Shown: piece by piece, positions 56,501 to 64,000 of the stretch | Numbering within the stretch: position 1 is the stretch's first letter | Layout of the letters: each line of letters opens with the position of its first letter | From: Nymphaea colorata | Lineage: Eukaryota; Streptophyta; Magnoliopsida; Nymphaeales; Nymphaeaceae | Reading direction: 5' to 3' | NCBI RefSeq assembly: GCF_008831285.2 | Contig: NC_045139.1 | Span: forward strand, 6,728,204-6,792,203 | Length of the DNA stretch: 64,000 nt | Notes under the pieces: model-generated | Seen by the model: only the letters and a program-made list of their open reading frames with translations | Told to the model about the DNA's origin: nothing | The model's database searches: none | Made by a program: the position numbers and the translations under genes

Positions 56501-59433
56501 TCATGTATCAATTGCACGTGAACTTCCTCTTTCATTTCTTTTCTCATTGAAGGTTTTACCTGCTGCCTTATGAAAATGTTCTTTTTGTTTAGACATGCAC
56601 TTGCCTGTCACCTAACAAGCCATCAACTTAGTTGATCACTAGTTCTAGCAGTGATATCTTCATCAAGCCTATGACGGCAGTTACCTTTAGTGAACCCTGT
56701 AGCTACGCTTATATTGCAAAAACCAAGGCAATCGGTATCTTAACCACCTATTACATGGATACAGATGCAGGAACTAAACACAATGCAAATATGTTTGATA
56801 CTGCATGACAGTTCACGAAAGATACTGACATGTGTCAAGGCGGTTTTCTGGTGATCCATAATTCAGTGGCTAAAATACACATCAAAGGTTCTGGGTTCAA
56901 AGAACATACCTTTTCCAGTGGAAAACAGAAATAAATTGTCTTTATAACTTCCCAATTATGCTGAGTGCATCTGTGCTATCAGACTGGGCATAATGACTTG
57001 GACTATAAAATCCCAACTGGATTGCATGTACCACTATTTGCAGCATATATTATAGCTGTGTGTGTGTGTGACAGCCTGTCTTAGAGGCTACACATTGCAA
57101 AAAACATCAAATTAAGAATTAAAACGATTTGAATAATAGCTTGATAAGAAGAGAAAAATATGGAGACTATATCACAGAGGGACACATCAAATGGGACAGT
57201 TCTTTAATGCTCAAGAAGAAGAAAAATAATGGGAAGGGGAAGTGTCATTTATTATTGTTTGCCATGGTTTGTATGTTTTATAATTAGCATTGGCTGTCTC
57301 AGGGAGAAACTTTTGTGATTATCCAATAGTTTAGATGTTACCCACAAGTACTTCAGAAATGTAAGGGGGTAGCTGTGAACTGTTCATAAGAATTCATATT
57401 TCTGCTTAATGGACAAATTTTGGCTTCGTGCGTAAAGTATCAATAATGTTACTCCATGAAAACACTACTCATAGTTGTCCTTTAAGTAGTAGAGAACTAA
57501 ACAGAGGTCCCAAGTGGTAAGCATCTTAAGTGGCTTAAAGGCCATAAACACAGGCAAACAATGTTTTTGTAAATAAGTTGGCAATTATGTAAATAAGTAT
57601 GTGCCAAGCTTTAAGCCTGAGGGGTTGGCATGGTGGAGGAAAAATGTAGAGGTGAAAGTGGTTATATTCTCGTAACCATCTTCAGTGGCTTAAAGGAACA
57701 TGAGCACAAACATTAGTATGTTTGTATATTAATAAGTTTGTTCCAAGCTTTAATCCCAACTCCCAAGGGATTTGGCATGATAGAGCAGGCCATGGCCACT
57801 AGACCGGTGGTTGCAGGTTCAAATGCCATGGCTATCATCACACCAGATACATGCTGGACTGAGCAATGAAGTCTTGGAACTCATGTCTGACTCCCTCACA
57901 TAAGCAATTCACACACAGAGAAAAAGGTAAAGTGTGAAACTTGAGTTTACTAGAGCAAGAGCCAAGTGCTGTTCTCTTCAATTACAAGATGCCTATTTCC
58001 CAATTCAAAATGTGCTCCATTTGAGCATTCCTTCAAAGTCTGAAAACAATTAACAATGTCTAACTACAATGCAAACATATAGTTAATGCTATGATTTCAG
58101 AAGATTCCAGTGTTTCAGGGATTTTAACGTTAAAAAGAGGCATGATAATATGAAAGAACAGCTCATTTTTTGGTACATATAAAAATCATATTCAAGTGGA
58201 AAAGAAAAGATTAGATCGCTGGTAAACCATGTCCATCTAAAAAATGTGGCTATCAGTAAAAAATGTTCCTTGCTGAATAATAAGCAGTTGATTCAACAGA
58301 TTGCAAGAGAATTGTTGCATAGTTGGACTGTAGGAGCATAAACCATAAGATTGAATCCCAGAGGAAGCTGCTTCTCGTGTTTGTTAGTACTTTTGTGTGG
58401 TGGTCATTCTGTTCGTCCAAAAAATTTCTTCCAAATTTACTTATGTAAACTTGGTGTAAGTCTATGTTTGTTGATGAGTTTTGGGAATAATAGACAGTTC
58501 TTATGATGTTTTCTTACTTCTGTTATTGTAGCCATCTCTATTTATCTGATTTACTTTATCTTGCACCATTCAAGCTGCTTGAATTATGCAATTGGCTCTT
58601 CCAAAGCTGCTCTTTTGGTAATTTTGAAACTTGTGCATACCTTTTAGTGGAAGTCACTGAGTGCCACGACTGCCAACATATTCCAGATCAGAAGCTCACA
58701 TAAAGAGATTGATCAGGCGTCATGATAATCAGAAGCTCACATAAAGAGATCGATTGTAAAGAGATTGATCAGGCGTCATGATAATTAACATTTATTCTAC
58801 TGCTTGCAGATGACTTTGTGGGCCATGGTGAAATCTCCTCTATTTATTGGAGGTGACATGAGAAATATGGATTCAAGCACCATCTCTATCATCACGAATC
58901 CTGTCCTCCTTGACATACATAACCGAAGCATTAATAACAAAGAGGTAAATAGCATCAGCGCAGTAATGCTGTGGCTGTTTGGCTACTGTACCCACTATTA
59001 TTCACTTAGGCAGAGTTATTGTTTGTATGGCAGAGCAACAGCGTCAGGATTGATAATATTCGTATATGGGTGGCTAATGCTTCAACAGGTAGATCAGTCA
59101 CATATTTTCTAACAATTCTAAAATCACTCGCGGTAGGTCAATCATACTAAGAAAGATCATTCACAAACTGCAGATGAAGCATACATTGCCTTCTTCAACC
59201 TGGGTTCTTCAGCACGCACAATATCTCCGAAGTTGGCTGATATTACAGGAGATCTCATTACCTGTTCGGTAGATACAGGAGATGCTATTGACAGTGCTGG
59301 TGAGAAATTCAGAGCTTTTGATGTTTGGGGTGGTAGAGATCTTGGGGAAATTAACTCTACATTTAGTACTACTGTTCCTGCCCACGGGTGCGTTCTACTT
59401 GTGCTGGATTGCCCACTAGTGGCAGTGCTGTAG
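47565..59433 (+). CDS. GH27 alpha-galactosidase / beta-L-arabinopyranosidase-like glycosidase
   Basis: Eleven exons: 47565-47740, 48516-48705, 48793-49050, 55173-55347, 55463-55524, 55694-55857, 55979-56076, 56200-56258, 58810-58944, 59010-59088, 59174-59433; all joins keep frame and give 551 aa. The fold signature is strong: PPRGWNSYDSFSW, VVDFLWYRR, RWPSSSGEVGF, GLKFGVHVMRGISTQA, the nucleophile region DFVKHDC (Asp 270), the probable acid/base region TGDDWDSW (about 324-331), SWPDLDMLPFGW and MTLWAMVKSPL. It resembles Arabidopsis At3g26380 (APSE), which trims arabinogalactan sugars. Differences: the N terminus has about 35 polar residues, then a hydrophobic segment (residues 36-59, WFFVITSTTVLFILALLL) that looks like a type II signal anchor, and a segment of roughly 100-150 residues present in APSE after the LLEI region is missing. 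A 5.3-kb Ty1/copia element lies in intron 3. Confidence 0.88.
49455..49459. repeat. Left target-site duplication (TTCAG)
   Basis: The five bases before the 5' LTR, TTCAG, are repeated immediately after the 3' LTR at 54735-54739, which fixes the insertion boundaries in intron 3 of the GH27 gene. Confidence 0.95.
49460..49745 (+). repeat. 5' LTR
   Basis: It begins TGTTAGAATA and ends ATTCCTACA, with TG...CA termini. It differs from the 3' LTR at a single base (T at 49612, A at 54601). A TATATA element lies at 49569-49574. A perfect 22-bp palindrome with CCATATATGG at its centre occupies 49484-49505. Confidence 0.97.
49746..49758 (+). promoter_or_regulatory. Primer-binding site (initiator Met tRNA)
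   Basis: TGGTATCAGAGCC directly follows the 5' LTR and matches the 3' end complement of plant initiator methionine tRNA, the usual primer of plant copia elements. Confidence 0.9.
49759..50155 (+). other. GC-rich untranslated leader of the retrotransposon
   Basis: Nearly 400 bp between the primer site and the gag ATG, dominated by CCGCCG and CGCTGTT-like units, much richer in GC than the rest of the element. Packaging and dimerisation signals are expected in this position; none is identifiable by eye. Confidence 0.6.
50156..54454 (+). CDS. Ty1/copia gag-pol polyprotein
   Basis: A single frame of 1432 codons from ATG 50156 to TAG 54452-54454. Gag-type region first (DNYLSW near residue 38), zinc knuckle CSHCNKVGHSVDFC at 253-266 (CX2CX4HX4C), aspartic protease DSG with Asp 354, pre-integrase HERLGHL, integrase catalytic triad Asp 549, Asp 612, Glu 648 (spacing D-X35-E), reverse transcriptase with YVDD at 1109-1112, and RNase H with SDADWAG, AEAEYRA, CDNKSA and a terminal DVLTKSL. 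All domains and catalytic residues are present with no stop or frameshift, so the element looks capable of coding for its own movement. The stop codon lies inside the first six bases of the 3' LTR. An upstream in-frame TTG is not needed; the ATG followed by ADAAMPK is the likely start. Confidence 0.97.
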   Translation: MADAAMPKLDDALDTGSNTKGENLPVHVTSIRLNKDNYLSWSAALEIGITSRGRLHYITGEKPAPSKTDSQWPTWALEDSQVKVWIISSVSADIQPLILRKSTAYDMWTVLARMYGRKKRVLRAYQIKRSIYALKQGDLSVASFYAALKTKWEELDYHVNDDWKCGVDHALYWEKEWMDRTFIFLGGLRDEFETIRSQLLNCDEIPGIEEVYARIESEEQRRQIMHIDSHQGSSPAAFVSHTSGTGQRPTRRCSHCNKVGHSVDFCWDLHPEKRLVRGRPPPHRRASSVPEPSPGSSNVAKSKLSSDQLRELQAYISRLSTQDDASTSEGAKLAQALVATSDQGNSSLGDWIVDSGATHHMTGDPTMFQEYKLTSGQQRVSMADGSSISVAGKGSLSLLNKYCLHNALHVPNIPVNLLTVSSITKELNCNLIFSADCCFLQDLGTGQKIGIGSAIDGLYRLPVRVASALISATSGQLPGVEARSVIMRWHERLGHLPFQLLRKLFPRMFHSVSLDTFACEVCQLSKHVRASYPISFNKANRPFALVHSDVWGPSGVPTCRGFHYFMTLIDDYSRCTFVYLLKERSEVPNIVKNFVAFVETQFQTTVQAFRTDNAREYVSQSLDDFLRSKGIIHETSCSYTPPQNGVAERKNRHLLNVTRAIMFQRHVPKRYWGDALLTSAHLINRMPTRVLDGHSPYSVLWPTQNPWPLTPRVFGCVCFVHDHSPTLKKLDPRSIKAVFLGYSSTQKGYRCVDPSTSRVYVSRDMTFHEHEAYFPANPLQGECLGDRREEYSSHQLIQFMDFLDYTVSSPSVENVVSEDRDSQMEGGPVEEQSRDHLFGQVYSRKKKDVMEDVDVTNPNLPNLVTSPDDPSPMNEELPIALRKGTRSCTSHPIQRFVSYAKLSKDYKCFVTSLSMAVIPRSVEDARKDRKWLQAMTEEMDALEKNNTWEVVDIPKGTHLVGSKWVFNVKYKPDGTVERYKARLVAKGFSQKYGIDYLETFAPVAKLKTVRVILALAVQKKWRMDQLDVKNAFLNGHLEEEVYMSMPPGYARNGKCCYLKKALYGLKQSPRAWFERLRVVMKTNGYKQGNGDHTLFIKQRNGLVSLLLVYVDDMIVTGDDEGEKRKMKETLAAEFDLKDLGKLRYFLGIEIARSETGLVMSQRKYTLDLLKETGKLGCRPFLTPMESGTRISIKTGTILDEEGKGRYQRLVGKLIYLTLTRPDITYAVGVLSQFMHAPTDCHWKSAERVLGYLKNDPGKGLLYTRQDQLSIEGYSDADWAGCTDTRRSTTGYCIFLGGNLVVWRSKRQEVCSRSSAEAEYRAVAMGVTEMLWLKILLADIGVKMEEKMRMYCDNKSAINLANNPVMHDRTKHVEIDRHFIRERIDSKELILPYMKSEDQVADVLTKSLCTSQFEKNVSKLGMFDMYAKLEGEC
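54440..54448 (+). promoter_or_regulatory. Polypurine tract
   Basis: GAGGGGGAG abuts the 3' LTR and primes plus-strand synthesis in LTR elements; it overlaps the last codons of the polyprotein. Confidence 0.9.
54449..54734 (+). repeat. 3' LTR
   Basis: This 286-bp copy of the 5' LTR has one substitution in total. It carries the same palindrome at 54473-54494. The polyprotein stop codon TAG uses its bases 4-6. Confidence 0.97.
54735..54739. repeat. Right target-site duplication (TTCAG)
   Basis: TTCAG directly follows the 3' LTR, identical to 49455-49459. Confidence 0.95.
56259..58809. other. 2.55-kb intron 8 of the GH27 gene
   Basis: No coding sequence beyond chance frames. It holds an old tandem pair (57515-57630 and 57670-57790, period about 155 bp, sharing CATCTT.AGTGGCTTAAAGG and CCAAGCTTTAA). 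A tRNA-like B box, GGTTCAAATGCC, lies at 57816-57827 and may mark a SINE. A younger tandem repeat ends just before exon 9. Confidence 0.5.
58687..58793. repeat. Nested short tandem repeat next to exon 9 of the GH27 gene
   Basis: ATCAGAAGCTCACATAAAG occurs at 58687 and 58728 (period 41), and GATTGATCAGGCGTCATGAT occurs at about 58708 and 58764. The repeat ends about 16 bp before the acceptor of exon 9, close to where the branch point should lie. Confidence 0.8.
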
Positions 59434-60428
59434 AAGCCCGTCCAACATTGAAAGTCGAACTACAATTAGTTCAGATCTATTTTTAATTTCAATTCAAAAT
59501 TTCTCCAGCAGAATCTTGACTAAAAACATGCAAAATCGAGAGAGCGAAGCTACTTCAGTTCGGCACCGTTTAACTTGCCAAAAGCTTTTTCTTGACTCTC
59601 AACTAAGCTCAGCAAACTAGATTGTCTATTAGATCGATTCGAGCAAGGACATGGGCTACTGGTCTCACTCTGCATAGGACTATGACAATAATCGATTGAT
59701 GTAAGTGGGCGCAGCTTGTACCTATGTTCTCTAACAGAAAACATATGGTTAAACTAATTACCGAAACAAAGGGTTTCAAGACGGGATGTTCGTCAAGAGC
59801 CATCAATATGAGGCCAAGAAATGTACCAAGCCGACAGGCGAGTGAGCACAACAAGTACAGCTTTGGGATCTTTGCATTTTCTCACTCTGAACTAAAATCC
59901 CATCCCAAACGTCTTTAGGCAGCCCGAGTTCGAGTAATCGACACCACTACAAGCCAAGGACATGCCTTTCCAGGTTATAGTAACCGAGTTGGTACCTGAG
60001 TCTAGAATTGAGTCCCATCTTGATCGTGTCTCATGGGTATGAATGAGGTCTCCAACTTCAACCACATCACATAAGTGGGTAAGAAAGAGTTATTGTGATA
60101 GTGACAACCTCATCTAGCTAGATTTATTTGTAGGCATAGGACTATTGGAAGGTCTCAACCAACGGTGACTTTATATTGCAGGAACACTGAAAGCAATAAA
60201 CTCCGCATGTTTTTGGTTTTGACAAGGGTGCATCCTACTGTAGAGATGATCCAACTAGAAGAAGGCATTGAATCGCCCTACCTTTTTGTCCTAAGCTAGG
60301 GTTGATTCGACTGCAGACATGGTCCATATCCAAGGAGGCATTAAGTGCTTGTGGACCTCAAGAACTTAAAACCAGCAAATAATTTACTATCATGGAGGTA
60401 TTGCAATCGATAAGCAAATAATTGGTGG

Positions 60429-60528
<100 letters not shown>

Positions 60529-61156
60529 CAATGAAAAGATGGAGGAAATTTTGGAAATTTGAAAATTAAAATCACATATGATTTCTGTTTTTGGCCCGAG
60601 TGACTGTATTTAGTCATCTGGTTTTTTATCACTGCCGACGCTCTGCATCCCTTTTGTATCATGCTTGGCTGTCATTCTTTTGTACATAGCGTTTGTTTGC
60701 AATAAATAGCAGGGAGCTAATTTCCCGGCACTTTTGCATTGGAAGTTATTTAAATGAATGCATCTTGACGCTGAAGAACCTATTAATCAACATGAGAGGT
60801 ATAATGTTCTTCTTGTACATCAGATTTTACAAAGATTTAGAAGATCAACAAATCGCACTCTTTTTTTGGCTTATAAAATTTATTTTTATGTCTAAAAATA
60901 ATTTATATTATTAAGCTTTTGGATGGGAGGGGAGCATGTATGTGGATATTTTTTTGTAGAAATGATATCTCCCGAGGTAAAATTTGAAGGAAGGCAAAGC
61001 TTGTGTAGTCAAGCTGGGTGATAAAGCTTTCTCTTTCTCTTCCAAGACCCTTGATGAACCTTTATGCTTGTATTCAAATTCAAACCTTCAAAGAGAAAAA
61101 GTAAAGTCAATTTATAAAGCTTAACAATAAGAATCAGCCAATTGAATCGATTTTTT

Positions 61157-61236
<80 letters not shown>
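61157..61236. repeat. Compound (CA)n(TA)n microsatellite
   Basis: A CA tract of about 36 bp, a short mixed ATATATACACACAC link, then about 28 bp of AT repeats. Confidence 0.92.
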
Positions 61237-61237
<1 letters not shown>

Positions 61238-62044
61238 GTTTTTGGTTGATTCACAAATTATTCGTCTGTCATAATTTTTAAATCGTCTTTCTTAATTAAA
61301 CTGATTTTTTTAATGGTGCAGAATACAGATGCTGTTGGGGACTGTTGTGGGAAATATTCGATTCTATTTAGAAGTGCCTATATATCTTTGTCCCGTTTTT
61401 AGCATATATATCATTTCCTAAACTAATCACATTTAGATTCAGTACCCTACAACATGATGCAAACTGGATCTAGATTTGAGAGCCAAACCTTCTATGGTAA
61501 ATCATGTCTAAGTAGTGTTGATAGAGTAAAGATCCAACTTGCCCAGGAGGCATAGTATGGCTGGTCAGCCTGAGGATGACACAAATGATGCACCTTCAGC
61601 TCGATTCCTGTGAGTGCTACCACTAAAACTACCTAAGTTCTCAAGCAGCCCTGGTTCACCTCTCGTGTACCATTGAGCAAATATCAGACCAACCTGAAAC
61701 CCTAAATGTCACTCAATGAAAACTTGATTTCCAACTGTCAAAAACTTTCATACTCCATTATCAATCTGGTTAAAGAATTTGGAATAAAAAACTTCAAATT
61801 ATACAAGTTCAAGAGTCTCAATTGTAAGTTTGATAAACAAGTTTGCCTATTAAGTTTCAAGGGACATAACATAGGTGGTCGGACAGAGGTGCGGTAAAAG
61901 TGTGTATTTTTTATGTGATTGCTGTAGGTTCTATGTTCATGTGCCATGTAAGGTGGTGCACTACCAAGTTGATGGTGTACCTTCCATTGGGCTGTCAACA
62001 GATTAGATTCAAATTAGATATACCCTTAATCATATATGTTTTTT

Positions 62045-62440
62045 TGGATATTCACATGTTCGGATTCGAATTTGGATTCAAATACGAATAAAGAAAAGTC
62101 ATATCCAAGTCTGAAATCTGATTTCACAATCTAAATCCAATCCAAATCTGATTTTCATATTCATATCTGAATCCGAATCCAAATTTTGAACCAAATTTTT
62201 GCCAATTTTCAAAGTTTAAGAGCATTAGATATAAGATATTTGTTTAAAACTAAATCCGATCCAAATCTATATATGAATCCGATCAGATATTTATATATAT
62301 CCAAATCTGAATCTGAATTTGATCGGATGTACTTTCTTAAATCCAAATTCAATCAGATTTCTTAATCAGATATTATTTTTTTCTCATATCCGATTTTTTT
62401 TCGAATCGGTACGATCAAATATCCGATTCAAATTGGATAT
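62045..62440. repeat. Degenerate ATCCAAATC-type repeat field
   Basis: Some 400 bp made of loosely repeated ATCCAAATCTGA, GGATTCAAAT and ATCCGATT units in both orientations. Similar motifs occur at 12770-12900. Such fields are common in plant genomes as worn ends of dispersed elements. It is not coding. Confidence 0.6.
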
Positions 62441-63600
62441 ATTGACATCCCTAACCTTGCACATCCAAGCCTTGCACAGTCACAGGGAAAAGAGGGGGTG
62501 GGGGGTGGAGGGTGTGACATTGGAGGGTAGGGTTTTCTATTGGCAGCAGCTTTCACTCACCCACATTGCTTTCTGATCAAACAAGAAAGAGAAAAGGACA
62601 AAAAAGATTGTGCACTAATTACTGATGCATGCTATATGTTGATTTGAACACAAAAGCAACTTGTGAACGGCACCTGGATATTGTGAGTCCAAAACCCATG
62701 ATGAGCATCTCTATTTGTCAAAACACAAAAAAATTTCTTGTTGGTAGGATGATAAGTGCATTACCAACCAAAGGCAGGCAATGTGTAGCCAGTGATGGGT
62801 GCAAGAATTTAATAAAAGAGAATGAACGTACAACCAATATCCCCACAAATAGCAACATTTAAAATCTCATTGGCTCATCAAAAGGTGGCTTCTTGGAGCT
62901 GCCCACAACCCATTTGCCCAACTTACATCACACTCAATCAACTGAAAAAAAAAAATATTAAGTGTTTGAACTGGTTCTAGTTCACTGTGGATATGATTAA
63001 TTTCTTTTCTGTTTGCTTGTACTGCTTGTGAAGTTGGCACCATTCAATGAGGTCAAATTAAAGCAGCTTTTCTTTACCTCATGGTGGTAGGAATGCAGCT
63101 TTAGGAAGCAAAGTTTTCAAAAAGTCCACACTCATAAAGCATGTGCAGCCTTTTGAGAACATCACTATGATATTCATATGATTGAGAAAATGAAAAACTG
63201 TTACATTCATTTGCACATGGTTTGTGCGTATGAGAGACATTCATTTGCACATGGTTTGTGTGTAACTTATTCACTTGATGAGGGACATCCTTTCTTTGCA
63301 CATGGGTGGCTAAGAGTGAAGACAGTAGGACAATTAACTCTACCACTGAATGCAAGAGTCAAATCCCACTTGATAAATTATTGGATTGACTTTTTGATTC
63401 TTGTTTTCTAGTTCAGAAATTGGTTCATAAGAGCCAATCCAGTTCCCATGGTGGCCCATCCTAACCCTTTCATTTATTCACCCCAAGAGGTTCATTCATC
63501 ATTGGGTGCTATTCTATTAGACTGTAAATGGCAGGATCACGCTTCCCAAGTTCCGATGCAGCTCAACACCTCCGGGGCAGGGAGAATAGAGAGCCTTTCA

Positions 63601-63929
63601 GCCGCTTAAGAAAAAAACCTTTTGTTTATTCAGAAGATTTACATAAGTACAGAGGCAAAAATACACTGAATCAAACTAAGGGATTCCTAAAAAAAGAAAA
63701 CCTGTAGGTCCATTATAAGGTCTCAGTACTTGTCCTTACACAGGGATCAGCTACTTGGTTTGATCTTCATATTTTATAAGATCCAACATGGATACAGAAT
63801 CATCTTTGGAATCAGGAACTTTGTGGTGATTGCTTATTATCCATGCGTCTAGAGTTTGTCTTGCTGATATAAATTATCTTCAGAAGTTAGGAACAATGAT
63901 CTCGACTTTTTCTTCTCCAAGATAATTCC
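63601..63929 (-). other. Probable 3' UTR of the minus-strand gene at the right edge
   Basis: On the minus strand, sequence downstream of the TGA at 63932-63930 runs to an AATAAA hexamer at about 63624-63629, a plausible poly(A) signal. No coding frame is present. Confidence 0.35.
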
Positions 63930-64000
63930 TCAAGTTGATGCGTTTGCATCGTAATCATCAGCCATATTCTTGATGCCCTTTATATAAGCTTCTTGCTGCT
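63930..64000 (-). CDS. 3' end of an unrecognised gene (truncated by window edge)
   Basis: The minus strand is open from the window edge to a TGA at 63932-63930, giving the C-terminal residues QQEAYIKGIKNMADDYDANA plus two more (Ser-Thr). The composition is protein-like and acidic at the end, and an AATAAA signal follows about 300 bp downstream. I do not recognise the family, and 23 codons are too few to be sure it is coding. Confidence 0.35.
   Translation of the reverse strand, partial: QQEAYIKGIKNMADDYDANAST

Noticed and set aside
62045..62440. Repeat field considered as a CRISPR-like or satellite array
   Set aside because: The units are degenerate, appear in both orientations and have no fixed period or unique spacers; the locus is plant nuclear DNA.

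Overview
This is nuclear DNA from a flowering plant. The genes have many GT-AG introns and AT-rich introns, the spacers carry plant-type microsatellites, a Tourist-like MITE and a Ty1/copia element, and two of the gene families present (TPLATE and plant DUF3537/GRL) point to a plant. I cannot name the species or order. Gene models were built by hand from exon homology and splice sites. Products come from remembered family sequences, not from a database search.

Layout: (1) 1-140 (-): the 5' end of an unrecognised gene that runs off the left edge, with a 5'-UTR intron and a TATA box near 675-682. (2) 4633-11193 (-): an intact 4-exon DUF3537 / gustatory-receptor-like (GRL) membrane protein, 444 aa. 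(3) 14.26-17.0 kb: a decayed 5' fragment of the RecQ gene followed directly by a decayed 3' fragment of the GRL gene. (4) 19291-32144 (+): a 20-exon RECQ5-type DNA helicase, about 883 aa, with an E2F-like site just upstream. (5) 34047-43800 (-): TPLATE, the endocytic adaptor subunit, 7 exons, 1155 aa. (6) 44533-44604 (+): tRNA-Glu(CTC). (7) 44947-45163: a MITE. (8) 47565-59433 (+): an 11-exon GH27 alpha-galactosidase-like gene. A complete young Ty1/copia retrotransposon (49460-54734, 5-bp target duplication, 286-bp LTRs differing at one base) sits in its third intron. (9) 63930-64000 (-): the probable 3' end of another gene leaving the right edge.

The best structural observation is that 4.3-19.9 kb reads as one ancient direct tandem duplication of a block that began in the 3' flank of the GRL gene and ended inside RecQ exon 1. 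Each unit now holds one intact and one broken gene: the GRL copy is intact in the left unit and the RecQ copy is intact in the right unit. The genes do not form a pathway; they are ordinary neighbours (membrane protein, DNA helicase, endocytosis, cell-wall-type glycosidase). I found no CRISPR, operon or toxin system, and nothing I would call a wholly new biological system. The most checkable oddities are the reciprocal duplication, a GA-AG intron (or dead splice site) in RecQ, the shortened GH27 protein with an N-terminal membrane anchor, and the near-identical LTRs with a perfect palindrome.
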